A stretch of 36,502 bases of DNA from an uncultured bacterium. GTDB lineage: Bacteria; Desulfobacterota; Binatia; HRBIN30; CADEER01. Shown here piece by piece: positions 1 to 8,130 of the stretch. Under the pieces are notes generated by a model, which saw only the letters and a list, made by a program, of their open reading frames with translations, made no database searches and was not told where the DNA came from. Numbering within the stretch: position 1 is the first letter of the stretch; each line of letters begins with the position of its first letter. The position numbers and the translations under genes were made by a program. Location of the stretch: contig CADEER010000025.1 in the NCBI GenBank assembly GCA_902826395.1, forward strand, positions 8,566-45,067. The letters run 5' to 3'.

Positions 1-58
1 CCACATTCGTGCCACCACCCTCCTTAGACTTTCAACGATTTCCGGCTATGAAAGGCGC

Positions 59-1420
59 ATGAGCGAGTACAGCGCCTGGTTCGAATGCATCAACGGTTGT
101 CCGACCCGATTCAGCCTGACCGAGGTCATCTACCGCTGTCCCGATTGTGGCGATCTGCTCGACGTACAGCACGACGTCGACGCGTTGCGCCGGCGATCCG
201 GGGCGGCGTGGATCAAGCTCTTCGAGGAGCGTTACCGCCGCAACGAATTCCCCTTCGGCTCCGGGGTCTGGGGCAAGAAGGAATGGGTGATTCCCTTCAT
301 CGACAACGAGAACATCGTCTCGACCTACGAGGGCGGCACCAATCTCATGTGGGCCGAGCGCTACGGCAAGCTGCTCGGCGTCGAGGATTTGTGGGTAAAG
401 CAGTGCGGCAACTCCCACACCGGCTCGTTCAAGGACCTCGGCATGACGGTGCTGGTCTCGGTGGTGAAGCAGATGATCGCCGAGGGACGGCCGATCACGG
501 CGATCGCCTGCGCATCGACCGGTGACACGTCGGCGGCGCTCGCCAACTACGGCGCGGCGGCCGGCATTCCCGCCGTCGTATTGCTGCCGAAAGACAAGGT
601 GTCACCGGCACAGCTCGTCCAGCCGTTGGCCAACGGCGCGCTGGTGCTCAGTCTCGACACCGATTTCGACGGCTGCATGGCATTGGTGCAGCAAATCACG
701 CACGAGCCCGACATCTACCTCGCCAACTCGATGAACAGCCTGCGCGTCGAGGGCCAGAAGACGGTCAGCATCGAGCTGGTGCAGCAGTTCGACTGGGAAG
801 TGCCGGACTGGGTCATCATCCCGGGCGGCAACCTCGGCAACGTCAGCGCCCTCGGCAAGGGCTTTCTGATGATGCGCGACCTCGGCCTCATCCAGAAGCT
901 GCCGCGCATCGCCGTCGCCCAGGCGGCCAACGCCAACCCCCTCTACCTGGCGTACCAGAAGAACTTCGAGTCGTTTGAAGCGGTGCGCGCCAAGGGTACC
1001 CTGGCGAGCGCCATCCAGATCGGCAACCCGGTCAGCTACAAGCGGGCCGTGCGAGTACTCCAGCAGTTCGACGGCGTCGTCGAGCAGGCCACCGAGAACG
1101 AGCTCGCCGACGAAGCGGCGCGCGCCGACCGCACCGGCATGTTCAACTGCCCGCACACCGGCGTCGCCCTGGCGGCGCTGCGCAAGCTGGTCGAGCGCAA
1201 AATCATCCGCTCCGATCAGCGCGTCGTCGTCATCTCCACCGCGCACGGTTTGAAGTTCGCCAATCAGAAGATCGCCTACCACCTCAACGACCTACCTGGC
1301 GTGGATTCCCGCTACGCCAACGCGCCGGTCGAGATCGGCGCCGACCTGGGCCAGGTCAAGGAGGCGATCCGTCGCTTTTCGGAAAAGTCGACGTTGCTGG
1401 AGAACACAGGTGCCATCTAA
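59..1420 (+). CDS. thrC: Threonine synthase
   Basis: A 453-residue fold-type II PLP enzyme that converts O-phosphohomoserine to threonine and phosphate (EC 4.2.3.1), the last step of threonine synthesis in the cytoplasm. The N-terminus carries a rubredoxin-knuckle-like cysteine set (C10, C14, C27, C30) often seen in this type of threonine synthase. The Schiff-base lysine is K125 in the GSFKD motif, following the NSHTGS segment, and glycine-rich phosphate-binding stretches follow ([16 protein letters not shown]). The ATG at 59 is the only in-frame start near the conserved N-terminus. A weak AAGG lies just upstream, and a four-codon ORF beginning at 48 ends in an ATGA overlap with this start. 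A second PLP enzyme follows 28 bp downstream, consistent with an aspartate-family operon. Family assignment is secure. Confidence 0.95.
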   Translation: MSEYSAWFECINGCPTRFSLTEVIYRCPDCGDLLDVQHDVDALRRRSGAAWIKLFEERYRRNEFPFGSGVWGKKEWVIPFIDNENIVSTYEGGTNLMWAERYGKLLGVEDLWVKQCGNSHTGSFKDLGMTVLVSVVKQMIAEGRPITAIACASTGDTSAALANYGAAAGIPAVVLLPKDKVSPAQLVQPLANGALVLSLDTDFDGCMALVQQITHEPDIYLANSMNSLRVEGQKTVSIELVQQFDWEVPDWVIIPGGNLGNVSALGKGFLMMRDLGLIQKLPRIAVAQAANANPLYLAYQKNFESFEAVRAKGTLASAIQIGNPVSYKRAVRVLQQFDGVVEQATENELADEAARADRTGMFNCPHTGVALAALRKLVERKIIRSDQRVVVISTAHGLKFANQKIAYHLNDLPGVDSRYANAPVEIGADLGQVKEAIRRFSEKSTLLENTGAI

Positions 1421-1448
1421 GAGCGGTTCCGACGAGAGAGAGTCTTCG

Positions 1449-2618
1449 ATGCGCGGTCCGAGTACGCGCGCCGTGCACGGCGGCGAGCCGCGCAAGAAGG
1501 CGCTCGACGCCCTCACGACACCGATCCTGCAGACGTCGACCTACACCTTCGCCGACACGCAGGAGCTGCGCGACCACTTCGAGGGCCGCATCGATCGCAT
1601 GGAGTACGGGCGCTACGGCAACCCGACCCAGCGCGTCGCCGAGGAGAAGCTCGCCGAGCTCGACGGCGCCGAGGACGGGCTGCTGTTCTCGAGCGGCATG
1701 GCGGCGATCACCACGACGCTATTCGCGATGCTGTCGCGCGGCGCCCACGTCGTCGTCACCGACGACGCCTACCGGCGCACGCGGCAGTTCCTCAACCAGA
1801 CCCTGCGCCGATTCGGAGTCGAGGTGTCGACCGCGCCGGCCGGCGACTACGCCCGCATCGAGGAGGCGGTGCGGTCGAACACCCGCCTCATCTTCAGTGA
1901 GTCGCCGACCAATCCCTACAATCGCGTCCTCGATCTCGAGAAGTTGGTCGCCGTGGCGCGCCGCAAGCGCGTAAAGACCATCATCGATTCCACCTTCGCG
2001 ACACCGATCAACCAGCGGCCGATCGAGTTCGGCGTCGACCTAGTCATCCACTCGGCGACAAAATACCTGGGCGGCCACAACGATCTGCTGGCCGGCGCGG
2101 TGGTCGGCAGCCGCGCCCTGGTGTCGGGGATCCGCGACCTGCAGGGCGTCACCGGCGCGGTGCCGGATCCGTTCAGCGCCTACCTGCTGATCCGCGGCGT
2201 CAAGACGTTGGCGCTGCGCGTCGCTCGGCAAAACGACAACGCCGAGCGCATAGCCGCCTTTCTCGACGCGCATCCGAAGATCGCGCACGTCCACTACCCG
2301 AGCCTGCCGAGCCATCCCGAGCACGAGATCGCGCGGCGACAGATGAGCGGTTTCGGCGGCGTCGTCGCGTTCGAAGTCAACGGCGACATCGACGCAACCA
2401 GCCGCCTGATCGACGCCTGTCGCATTCCGCGCATCGCCCCGTCGCTCGGCGGCGTCGAAAGCCTGATCGAACAACCCGCCCTGATGAGCTTCTATGAGCT
2501 GACCACCGAAGAGCGCCTGAAAGTCGGCATCAAGGACAACCTGGTGCGCTACGCGGTAGGCATCGAAGACGGCGACGACCTGATCGCGGATCTAGAACAG
2601 GCGCTCGAGCAAGTCTGA
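1449..2618 (+). CDS. Trans-sulfuration PLP enzyme (cystathionine gamma-synthase/beta-lyase family)
   Basis: A Cys/Met-metabolism fold-type I PLP enzyme of 389 residues from the ATG at 1449. That start has a GAGAGAG ribosome site about 8 nt upstream and gives the usual family N-terminus (MRGPSTRAVHGG). A GTG at 1410, overlapping thrC by 11 bp, would add 13 residues. Family marks are the YGRYGNPT phosphate-loop segment, FSSGMAAI, ESPTNP, and the PLP lysine in SATKYLGGHND (K205 from the ATG). Members act on homoserine- or cysteine-derived thioethers: cystathionine gamma-synthase, beta-lyase, gamma-lyase, or methionine gamma-lyase. Sequence alone does not decide which. Adjacency to threonine synthase fits a role at the homoserine branch point, which is inference. 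A 57-bp diverged copy of its 3' end lies at 3951-4007. Confidence 0.9.
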   Translation: MRGPSTRAVHGGEPRKKALDALTTPILQTSTYTFADTQELRDHFEGRIDRMEYGRYGNPTQRVAEEKLAELDGAEDGLLFSSGMAAITTTLFAMLSRGAHVVVTDDAYRRTRQFLNQTLRRFGVEVSTAPAGDYARIEEAVRSNTRLIFSESPTNPYNRVLDLEKLVAVARRKRVKTIIDSTFATPINQRPIEFGVDLVIHSATKYLGGHNDLLAGAVVGSRALVSGIRDLQGVTGAVPDPFSAYLLIRGVKTLALRVARQNDNAERIAAFLDAHPKIAHVHYPSLPSHPEHEIARRQMSGFGGVVAFEVNGDIDATSRLIDACRIPRIAPSLGGVESLIEQPALMSFYELTTEERLKVGIKDNLVRYAVGIEDGDDLIADLEQALEQV

Positions 2619-2708
2619 CACCAGGGTCAGAGCCTTTTCACTACGAGGCGACGGAACGCTCCTGCTGTCTCCGCCTCCCTCAGCATCGACCCTGATGCGT
2701 CTCTGTTG

Positions 2709-3800
2709 TCAGGCGAATTCGGTTCGCGCCCGCGCAACCAAGTCGCGCATGTCCATGCTGCCGCTCGCACCGTTGTTCGAGCTGGTCTGCCACGACTGCA
2801 CTGCGATCGCCCGGGGCCCGACATCACCGGCCCAGAAGCCGAACACCGGTCCGCCGGACTGCCCAGGGAACACGTCCGCCCTGTGCAGAATCGATTGTGC
2901 CGCTGCGTCGGTTCCGTTGACTCGAAATCCACCCTGCCACGTCGGCCGCTGGCCGCTGTTGAGATCCGCCGGGTAGCCCATGTGCGACCATGCGTCGAGA
3001 CTGTCCCAGTCGTCGTCGTAGCCACGCGCGCCCATCCAGCCAGTCGTCTCGCCCAGTCGCCGGTCGAGCACCACCACCGCGTAGTCGAAGTCGCCCTCGT
3101 TGCCAGAGATGAACCCGTCGCCGTCCTCTTGAACGTACCAGTAGATGTGTTCGCCGTACGCTTCGCCGAAAGGTGCGTCGCCGTCGAAGAACGAGGGCGT
3201 GAATCGCACCCAGTCGGCAGCGAAGCCGGCCGGTGCGCTCCAATCGATGACATGGCTTACGGTCAACAAATGGCGCGGGCCGATCATTACGCCCGACCCC
3301 GAACCGCGGTTTGTCTGTACCAGGCCGACGGTCGACCACGGATAGGCTGTGTCCCGAAAGGCTCGGCGATCGTCAGCCCCAAAAACGGTGGTAGCGATGC
3401 GCGGCTCGGACATAGCCGGCCGAATGCGCTTCACACTCTTCACCCGCTCCTGCGGAGTAGCGCTGAAGGCGAGATGGTCCGGGACAAAGCCGGTCAGTCG
3501 CTCCGTCAACTGCTCCTCGCTCATTTTACGTTTCTCGATTCTGCTCGCCCGCCCTCTCAGCGCCGGGGGCACCGCACGACCGCCCGCGGTGACACCGTCG
3601 ATATCGACGATCACTTCCCAGAATGATCGACCGTCGCCGCGTTCGACGCGATGAATACGAGTTTCGACCTGAGGCTCGCGCTCGGCGGCGACATGGAAGC
3701 GGCGCTCGAGAGCGATTGGCGTTTCCCTGACCGCGTCGCGCGATCTGAAGTGCTGGTCTAGTTCGTCCACCGGCACTGGTCTCTGGATACATTCTCCCAT
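2709..3800 (-). CDS. Trypsin-like (V8/glutamyl-endopeptidase-type) serine protease
   Basis: A 363-residue protein whose C-terminal two thirds is a chymotrypsin-fold serine protease. The putative catalytic triad is H183 in LLTVSHVI, D239 in DFDYAVVVL and S315 in FPGQSGGPVFG. The GQSGGP form resembles bacterial glutamyl endopeptidases and stress-type trypsin-like proteases. The first roughly 130 residues are charged and could be a propeptide or regulatory domain. No signal peptide is visible, which is odd for this class and leaves localisation open. The ATG at 3800 was chosen because a strong AAGGGAG lies 7 nt upstream; ATG 3842 or an even earlier start would extend the N-terminus with less convincing sequence. 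It is convergent with the PLP enzyme. Protease fold is confident; substrate is unknown. Confidence 0.85.
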   Translation of the reverse strand: MGECIQRPVPVDELDQHFRSRDAVRETPIALERRFHVAAEREPQVETRIHRVERGDGRSFWEVIVDIDGVTAGGRAVPPALRGRASRIEKRKMSEEQLTERLTGFVPDHLAFSATPQERVKSVKRIRPAMSEPRIATTVFGADDRRAFRDTAYPWSTVGLVQTNRGSGSGVMIGPRHLLTVSHVIDWSAPAGFAADWVRFTPSFFDGDAPFGEAYGEHIYWYVQEDGDGFISGNEGDFDYAVVVLDRRLGETTGWMGARGYDDDWDSLDAWSHMGYPADLNSGQRPTWQGGFRVNGTDAAAQSILHRADVFPGQSGGPVFGFWAGDVGPRAIAVQSWQTSSNNGASGSMDMRDLVARARTEFA

Positions 3801-3950
3801 GTTCGAGCTCCCTTCACGCTTGGCCGGACGCTGCTTCTTCATTGCGAGCAATCCGAATCGGTCATGAGACGTGGCCGTACTATGCGCGCAAGGCACCCGA
3901 CAATTGGGAGTTTCCCGGATCCCGATCCAGCAAGGATGTCCACATGGCGC

Positions 3951-4007
3951 ATCGAAGACGGCCACGATCTGATCGCAGATCTCCAGCAGGCACTCGAGCA
4001 AGTCTGA
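3951..4007 (+). pseudogene. 57-bp relic of the trans-sulfuration enzyme 3' end
   Basis: This stretch reads IEDGHDLIADLQQALEQV followed by TGA and matches the last 18 codons plus stop of the PLP gene (2562-2618) at 50 of 57 positions. Two residues differ (D to H, E to Q) and the remaining changes are silent third positions. Similarity stops abruptly on both sides. It is therefore the tail of a second, diverged copy of the gene, left upstream of the protease gene, probably by recombination or insertion of the protease block next to the gene's 3' end. It has no start codon or ribosome site. Confidence 0.8.
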
Positions 4008-4010
4008 GAT

Positions 4011-4075
4011 CTTCACCACAGAGGCACGGAGAGAAGACTCATCCGCAGATTGCGCAAATTACGCAGATCCCAGAA
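4011..4075 (+). repeat. Intergenic repeat debris (CACAGAGGCACGGAG and GCAGATTACGCAGAT types)
   Basis: The segment CTTCACCACAGAGGCACGGAG matches the left arm of the complete inverted-repeat element at 29522-29609. It is followed by an ATCCGCAGATTGCGCAAATTACGCAGAT stretch (4040-4067), a degenerate tandem of an approximately 9-nt unit. Only one arm of each type is present, so this looks like a truncated or decayed copy. It lies 3 bp after the PLP-gene relic, marking this as a rearranged junction. Confidence 0.6.
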
Positions 4076-4466
4076 GACTTGGGCATTGCGGTACCGCGCA
4101 TCCAAACCCACCCCTTGATTGAGTTTAGGGAACGCGAGGAGACTCGATGGATCCGAAGTAGAGAGCATCCTTGCGAGGCGTAACCTGCGGATGAGTTTCT
4201 TCTGTCAGATCAAGGCGAGTGTTGGGCGCCATGCGGGACCTTGTTGGGTGTAGGATTTACGCACCTGCCGCATGATCGATGCATGCGACGAGTGAAGAAC
4301 TTCAGCCGCGTACTGTAGCGGATTCTCCGACTTACATCGCACGCTCCACCGCATCTCGATTCAACGACGCGATGCTCACAGCCGTCATCTGGGCATACGG
4401 CTTGCTGACCACTCTATTGAACACGCCGCGCAATGGAATTCGTGGCCTACTCAAAGGAGTTGAAAA
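4076..4466. other. Intergenic stretch without a convincing gene
   Basis: No recognisable gene was found. A 73-codon reading frame (4279-4500) runs into the lipoprotein gene in another frame, lacks a ribosome site and resembles nothing known to me. The promoter for the lipoprotein gene should lie here, but no clear -35/-10 pair is visible. Confidence 0.5.
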
Positions 4467-4955
4467 ATGGTCAGAGCAAGAAAGGGAACTTCTTCTGTAA
4501 TCGCCGCCGCGATGTTTCTGTCGTTGTGTGCGACGATTTCGTGCTCCGGCTACCAGCCGAGCACGGAAACCACGGTTGGCGCAGTCGGCGGCGCGGCGGC
4601 TGGTGGACTGCTGGGCGCGGCGATCGGAGACAGCCCGGAAGCAACAGCAGCCGGGGTGATCCTCGGCGGATTGGTGGGAGCAGGCGTAGGCGAATATCTG
4701 AATCAGCGCGATCGTCGCTACATGAGCGACACGACCTACGACGCCCTGGAGAACACGCGAACGGGCAACTCCATCGCGTGGAAGAATCCCGACACCGGAC
4801 ACTCGGGCGAGGTCACGCCGACCGAAACTTTTCAGACTGCTCAGGGCGTGAACTGTCGTGAGTTCAAGCAGACCGTGATGATCGACGGCGAAGCGAACAC
4901 GGCTCACGGCACGGCGTGCCGCCAGCAGGACGGCAACTGGAAGATCGTCCAGTAG
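4467..4955 (+). CDS. Glycine-zipper outer-membrane lipoprotein (17-kDa surface antigen type)
   Basis: A 162-residue exported protein. The N-terminal basic region and hydrophobic segment end in a lipobox-like CATISC, so C26 would be lipidated after signal peptidase II cleavage. Residues 37-75 form a glycine zipper (GAVGGAAAGGLLGAAIG and VILGGLVGAGVGEYL), a membrane-inserting motif of the Rickettsia 17-kDa antigen and related families. The C-terminal part (about 105-162), with two cysteines and a terminal GNWKIVQ, resembles the conserved surface domain of those proteins. An AAGGAG site lies 7 nt upstream of the ATG. Probable role is envelope integrity, by family analogy; no specific function is shown. 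Confidence 0.85.
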   Translation: MVRARKGTSSVIAAAMFLSLCATISCSGYQPSTETTVGAVGGAAAGGLLGAAIGDSPEATAAGVILGGLVGAGVGEYLNQRDRRYMSDTTYDALENTRTGNSIAWKNPDTGHSGEVTPTETFQTAQGVNCREFKQTVMIDGEANTAHGTACRQQDGNWKIVQ

Positions 4956-5047
4956 ATCCGTCGACAAGACCGCATCGGTCCGCGCGCCCTTGGCCGATGG
5001 AGTCAGCGAGCCCTTGTTTCGAACTCACCCAAATGGAGGCTCTAGGA

Positions 5048-5641
5048 ATGAACACGAATAAACAGGACACGAACAAGCAGGAGATGATCAGCAAGCACGT
5101 GCGCGACATGCTTGCTGTCGAGAATGAGATGCACGCCGCGTTTCGGCGCCAGAAGAAGGACGATCGCTTGAGCAAACTCCCCCGTGCGGCGAGTGTCGTG
5201 TCGGAGATCGAAGACACCATCGACCGGCATCTCGAAGCACTTCGGGGTTGCCTGTCTCGATACGGAGCGGGGGAATCGACCTTGAAGCAGGCCGTAGGTT
5301 CGGTTCTCGGCGCGGCCGCCGGCATCTACAACGGGATGCGGTCGGATGAACCGGTTTCTCGGATGTTGCGCGACGACTACATCGCACTGTCGACCGCAGT
5401 CGTCTGCTACGAGATGTTGCACGTCACCGCTCTCGCGGCTGGGGAGCAGAAGACCGCGGATCTCGCGCTCGAGCATCTGAAGGAGTACGCCCCGCTCGTG
5501 ATCGCGATCACTGAGACGCTGCCGCACGCGCTGGTCGAAGAGATGGGGCGCGAGGGAAAGCTGAACATCGATCACCAGGCGGCGGAACGTGCCGTGCGCA
5601 ACACGAAAGCGGCTTGGATGGATCAAGCTGTAGCGGGCTGA
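5048..5641 (+). CDS. Ferritin-like helical protein (YciE/DUF892-like, tentative)
   Basis: A 197-residue, almost all-helical protein. The ATG at 5048 has a GGAGG 8 nt upstream, so the longer in-frame reading from 4916 is rejected. Glutamate and histidine pairs recur on predicted helices (VENEMH, EIEDTIDRHLEAL, YEMLHVTALAAGEQKTADLALEHL), as in ferritin-like domains of the YciE/DUF892 group. These bind a di-metal centre and are often stress induced. Assignment rests on helix and ligand pattern, not a diagnostic motif. The gene follows the glycine-zipper lipoprotein by 92 bp on the same strand, so the two may be co-transcribed as a stress or envelope pair. Confidence 0.6.
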   Translation: MNTNKQDTNKQEMISKHVRDMLAVENEMHAAFRRQKKDDRLSKLPRAASVVSEIEDTIDRHLEALRGCLSRYGAGESTLKQAVGSVLGAAAGIYNGMRSDEPVSRMLRDDYIALSTAVVCYEMLHVTALAAGEQKTADLALEHLKEYAPLVIAITETLPHALVEEMGREGKLNIDHQAAERAVRNTKAAWMDQAVAG

Positions 5642-5749
5642 GCGATCGCTTCTCCGACTTCCCGCGGCCCTCGCGATTTCGGGAACGGGCTGGCTACTCT
5701 GTCGCACGGACGGTAAATCTCCGGCAATTGCCGCCCAGCTTCGTTACGA

Positions 5750-6523
5750 GTGGTGGCGCGAGTACCGATGCCGTCGCCACTGACAAAGCCGAGACCGAGA
5801 ACACCGCGCGCGAACTTCTCGCCATCGCCGCAGGAGCCGTGTTTCTGCGGCAGCGGCAAGCCCTTCCGGGATTGCTGCGGCTCAGCGAAACGAGATCGCC
5901 TGCCGCCGCACGGTGTCGGGATCGTTCCCGGCTTTCTCGACCCTGACATCTGCCGGAGCTGGATCACGCACCTGCACCGACAGCCGCGCCTGCCCTTGGG
6001 CACGGTCGAGGCACCGGACAGAGGCATCAGCCACTCCGAAACCACGCACGGTGGCGACCGAATCACGGATCTCGTGAAGGCCGGCCGATTGCGGCGCGAC
6101 ATCGATCGGCGGGTCGAACGCGCGTATCAGGACATAATCGCACCGCTCCGCGGGCGACGATTCGCTTGGTTCGAATACCCTCAGGTGCTGCGCTACGAAC
6201 CAGGTGGCTGGTACCGCGCCCACGCGGACTCGGAAGTGTGTTCACCCGACGGGCGATCCTGGACGAAGGGCATCGATCGCGACATCAGCCTGCTGCTCTA
6301 CCTGAACGACGACTTCCAGGGTGGCGAGCTGCGCTTTCTGAAGTTCAGATACTCGCACCGCCCGCGCGCCGGCGACCTGGTGTTCTTCCCGTCCGATCAT
6401 CGCTACGTCCACCAGGCCGAGCCGGTGAAAACCGGCTTGCGCTGGGTGGTAGCATCTTGGGCTGCGTTCACGGACGAACCACGGGTGCGCGATCAGCCAC
6501 CGCCCGCGAGCATCATGCTCTGA
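5750..6523 (+). CDS. SEC-C motif plus prolyl-4-hydroxylase-type 2OG-Fe(II) oxygenase
   Basis: A two-part protein of 257 residues. Residues 31-44 (CFCGSGKPFRDCCG) form a SEC-C zinc-binding motif, the type found at the SecA C-terminus. Residues about 55-240 form a 2-oxoglutarate/Fe(II) oxygenase of prolyl-4-hydroxylase type with H158-x-D160, distal H221 and 2OG-anchoring R231. The ELRF and GDLVFFPS strands are also typical. It probably hydroxylates a protein or peptide side chain, and the SEC-C motif could recruit it to the ribosome, to SecB or to another partner. That role is inference. The start is uncertain: GTG at 5750 is used, but ATG at 5768 is equally possible and neither has a good ribosome site. 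Confidence 0.85.
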   Translation: MVARVPMPSPLTKPRPRTPRANFSPSPQEPCFCGSGKPFRDCCGSAKRDRLPPHGVGIVPGFLDPDICRSWITHLHRQPRLPLGTVEAPDRGISHSETTHGGDRITDLVKAGRLRRDIDRRVERAYQDIIAPLRGRRFAWFEYPQVLRYEPGGWYRAHADSEVCSPDGRSWTKGIDRDISLLLYLNDDFQGGELRFLKFRYSHRPRAGDLVFFPSDHRYVHQAEPVKTGLRWVVASWAAFTDEPRVRDQPPPASIML

Positions 6524-6591
6524 CCCAGACGTCTCACGCTGACGGCTGCGAGTCCTGGCGTGAAGATTCCGAGCCCAGGCTCTCTTCCTCA

Positions 6592-6720
6592 GAGACGGTC
6601 GTAAAACGAAAGATCAGCGACCGTACACGTACTCGTACACGGAGTTTCCTGCAGAATTCGGGCATTGATCGTGTACGGGTACGCGTACGAGTACGTGTAC
6701 GGGAGAAAATCGACAGTCTC
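6592..6720. mobile_element. Miniature element copy A (129 bp, GTACNC hairpin core)
   Basis: The ends GAGACGGTCG (6592-6601) and CGACAGTCTC (6711-6720) are a 10-bp terminal inverted repeat with one mismatch. The 4-bp CTCA is repeated directly outside both ends (6588-6591 and 6721-6724), as a target-site duplication. Inside, arms of tandem GTACNC hexamers (3 units at 6621-6642, 5 units at 6670-6703) face each other around a spacer with CTGCAGAATTC. It lies between the convergent oxygenase and Ogt-AlkA genes. No coding capacity, so any movement would need a transposase in trans. It is the inverted counterpart of copy B, differing mainly by two hexamers. Confidence 0.85.
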
Positions 6721-6734
6721 CTCACCTGCTGGGA

Positions 6735-7946
6735 TCAGTCCCGAACCGCACGCGATTCTCGTTCGGCCGCACGCCACAGATACCAACTCGCAACGGATCG
6801 ATACGGGGCCCAGCGCTCGCCGTGCTTGGCGAGATCTTTTGGCGCCGGCAGGTCGCGCTTGCGCGCGGCGACGGCGAAGCCTTTGCGGACACCGTAGTCG
6901 TCGACCGGCAGCACGTCGGGCCTCCCGAGTCTGAAGATCAGCAGCATCTCGACCGTCCAGCGGCCGATGCCGCGCACCGCCGTCAGGCGCTCGATCAGCG
7001 CCGCGTCCTCCATAGTCCGCGCCTCGGCGAGTGACGGGATCTCGCCGGCGCGGGCGCGGCGCGCCAGGTCGCGCAGCGACAGCAGCTTCGCCGCCGACAG
7101 TCCGGCGCCGCGCAGCTTGGCGTCGGTCGCGCGGGCGATGCCGTCGGCCGTGAGGCCGCCGTAAGGATGCGGGAATAGCGCACAGACGCGGGCGTGGATC
7201 GTCGCCGCCGCGCTGCCGCTGAGTTGTTGATAGACGATCGCCTCGGCGAGCGCGCCAAACAGGCTGGCGGTGCGCTTGAGCTCGAGGCGGCACGGCCCGA
7301 CCGCGTCGATGATGCGCGCCAGCATCGGGTCGGCCGCGCGCAGATGCGACGCCGCGGCGGCCGGATCGAAGCCCAGCTCGCCGGCGTCGTCGAACAGGCC
7401 GAGCTGATCTTTGCGACGCGCGCCCTCGATGTTCAGCAAGCGCAGTTTCGTCGCGGCGCCGCCGCGCGCCGAGAAGCCGCCGAGCTTGCCCGACGATGCG
7501 ACGACGCGATGGCACGGCACGACGATCGGGAATGGATTGCGGCCGAGCGCCTGTCCGACACTGCGCGCCAGATCGCGCTGCCCGAGGCGCGCTGCCAGTT
7601 CGCCGTACGAGATCGTCTCGCCCGGCGGGATCTGTCGTGCGACGTCATATACGCGGCTCTCGAAATCGCCAACGCCGTCCATGTCCAACGAGATCTCCGA
7701 CAGATCGCGCCGCTCGCCGCTCAGGAGAGCGGCGATGGCCTCGATCGCGCCGGCGATTTTGGCCGGCGGCTTCACCTCGCCATCACGGCCGAAGCGGCGC
7801 ACCATGCGAGCGCGCGTCTGCGCCTGATTGCCCTCCGGCAGTTGCACCCCGGCGATACCGCGATCGCTCCAGGCGACGCCGCACCAACCGATTGGAGTTT
7901 CAAAGAGGGTGAACTGCATAGCGCGCGCAGGCTTGCTGGTCGTCAT
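6735..7946 (-). CDS. Methylguanine-DNA methyltransferase / 3-methyladenine glycosylase fusion
   Basis: A 403-residue fusion of two DNA alkylation repair activities. Residues about 10-178 are an Ogt/Ada-C-type O6-alkylguanine transferase, with the methyl-acceptor C145 in the PCHRV motif. Residues about 200-403 are an AlkA-like HhH-GPD glycosylase with the helix-hairpin-helix LTAVRGIGRWT (321-331) and the D349-D350 pair, where the catalytic aspartate sits. One polypeptide could therefore repair O6-alkylguanine directly and excise N3-alkyladenine. In E. coli, Ada and AlkA are separate. The N-terminal Ada zinc/AraC regulatory part is absent. The ATG at 7946 is favoured, with 7919 (MQFTLFETPIGW) as alternative; neither has a clear ribosome site. 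Inverted miniature elements flank the gene on both sides. Confidence 0.9.
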   Translation of the reverse strand: MTTSKPARAMQFTLFETPIGWCGVAWSDRGIAGVQLPEGNQAQTRARMVRRFGRDGEVKPPAKIAGAIEAIAALLSGERRDLSEISLDMDGVGDFESRVYDVARQIPPGETISYGELAARLGQRDLARSVGQALGRNPFPIVVPCHRVVASSGKLGGFSARGGAATKLRLLNIEGARRKDQLGLFDDAGELGFDPAAAASHLRAADPMLARIIDAVGPCRLELKRTASLFGALAEAIVYQQLSGSAAATIHARVCALFPHPYGGLTADGIARATDAKLRGAGLSAAKLLSLRDLARRARAGEIPSLAEARTMEDAALIERLTAVRGIGRWTVEMLLIFRLGRPDVLPVDDYGVRKGFAVAARKRDLPAPKDLAKHGERWAPYRSVASWYLWRAAERESRAVRD

Positions 7947-8046
7947 CGATGAGACATCAGTCGAACGGCTCCTACAGCGCAAGTCACGGATAGGTGAACC
8001 GTGAACAGGGTCGCCTTCCATTCGCTTCGGCGTCGGTATCGCTATT

Positions 8047-8091
8047 GGTATCGGTATCGAGAGGGTCGATTCCGACTCCGATACCGATACC
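8047..8091. repeat. GGTATC-type hairpin
   Basis: GGTATCGGTATCG (8047-8059) is perfectly complementary to CGATACCGATACC (8079-8091), a 13-bp stem. The 19-nt spacer is itself nearly self-complementary (GAGGGTCG against CCGACTC). A further GGTATCG at 8036-8042 and GAACGCGATTCC after the right arm extend the pattern. The arm is a tandem hexamer, as in the GTACNC hairpins, but with a different unit. It lies 100 bp upstream of the Ogt-AlkA start, in its presumed leader or promoter region. Confidence 0.75.
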
Positions 8092-8130
8092 GAACGCGAT
8101 TCCCTTCAATCGCTACGCGACCTCCCCCCG

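Noticed and set aside
4279-4500. 73-codon frame before the lipoprotein gene
   Set aside because: No ribosome site, overlaps the next gene start in another frame, and shows no familiar features.
6605-6710. Arg-Thr/Val-Arg dipeptide repeat peptides in several frames
   Set aside because: They come from GTACNC hexamers read in any frame and appear on both strands; no ribosome site.
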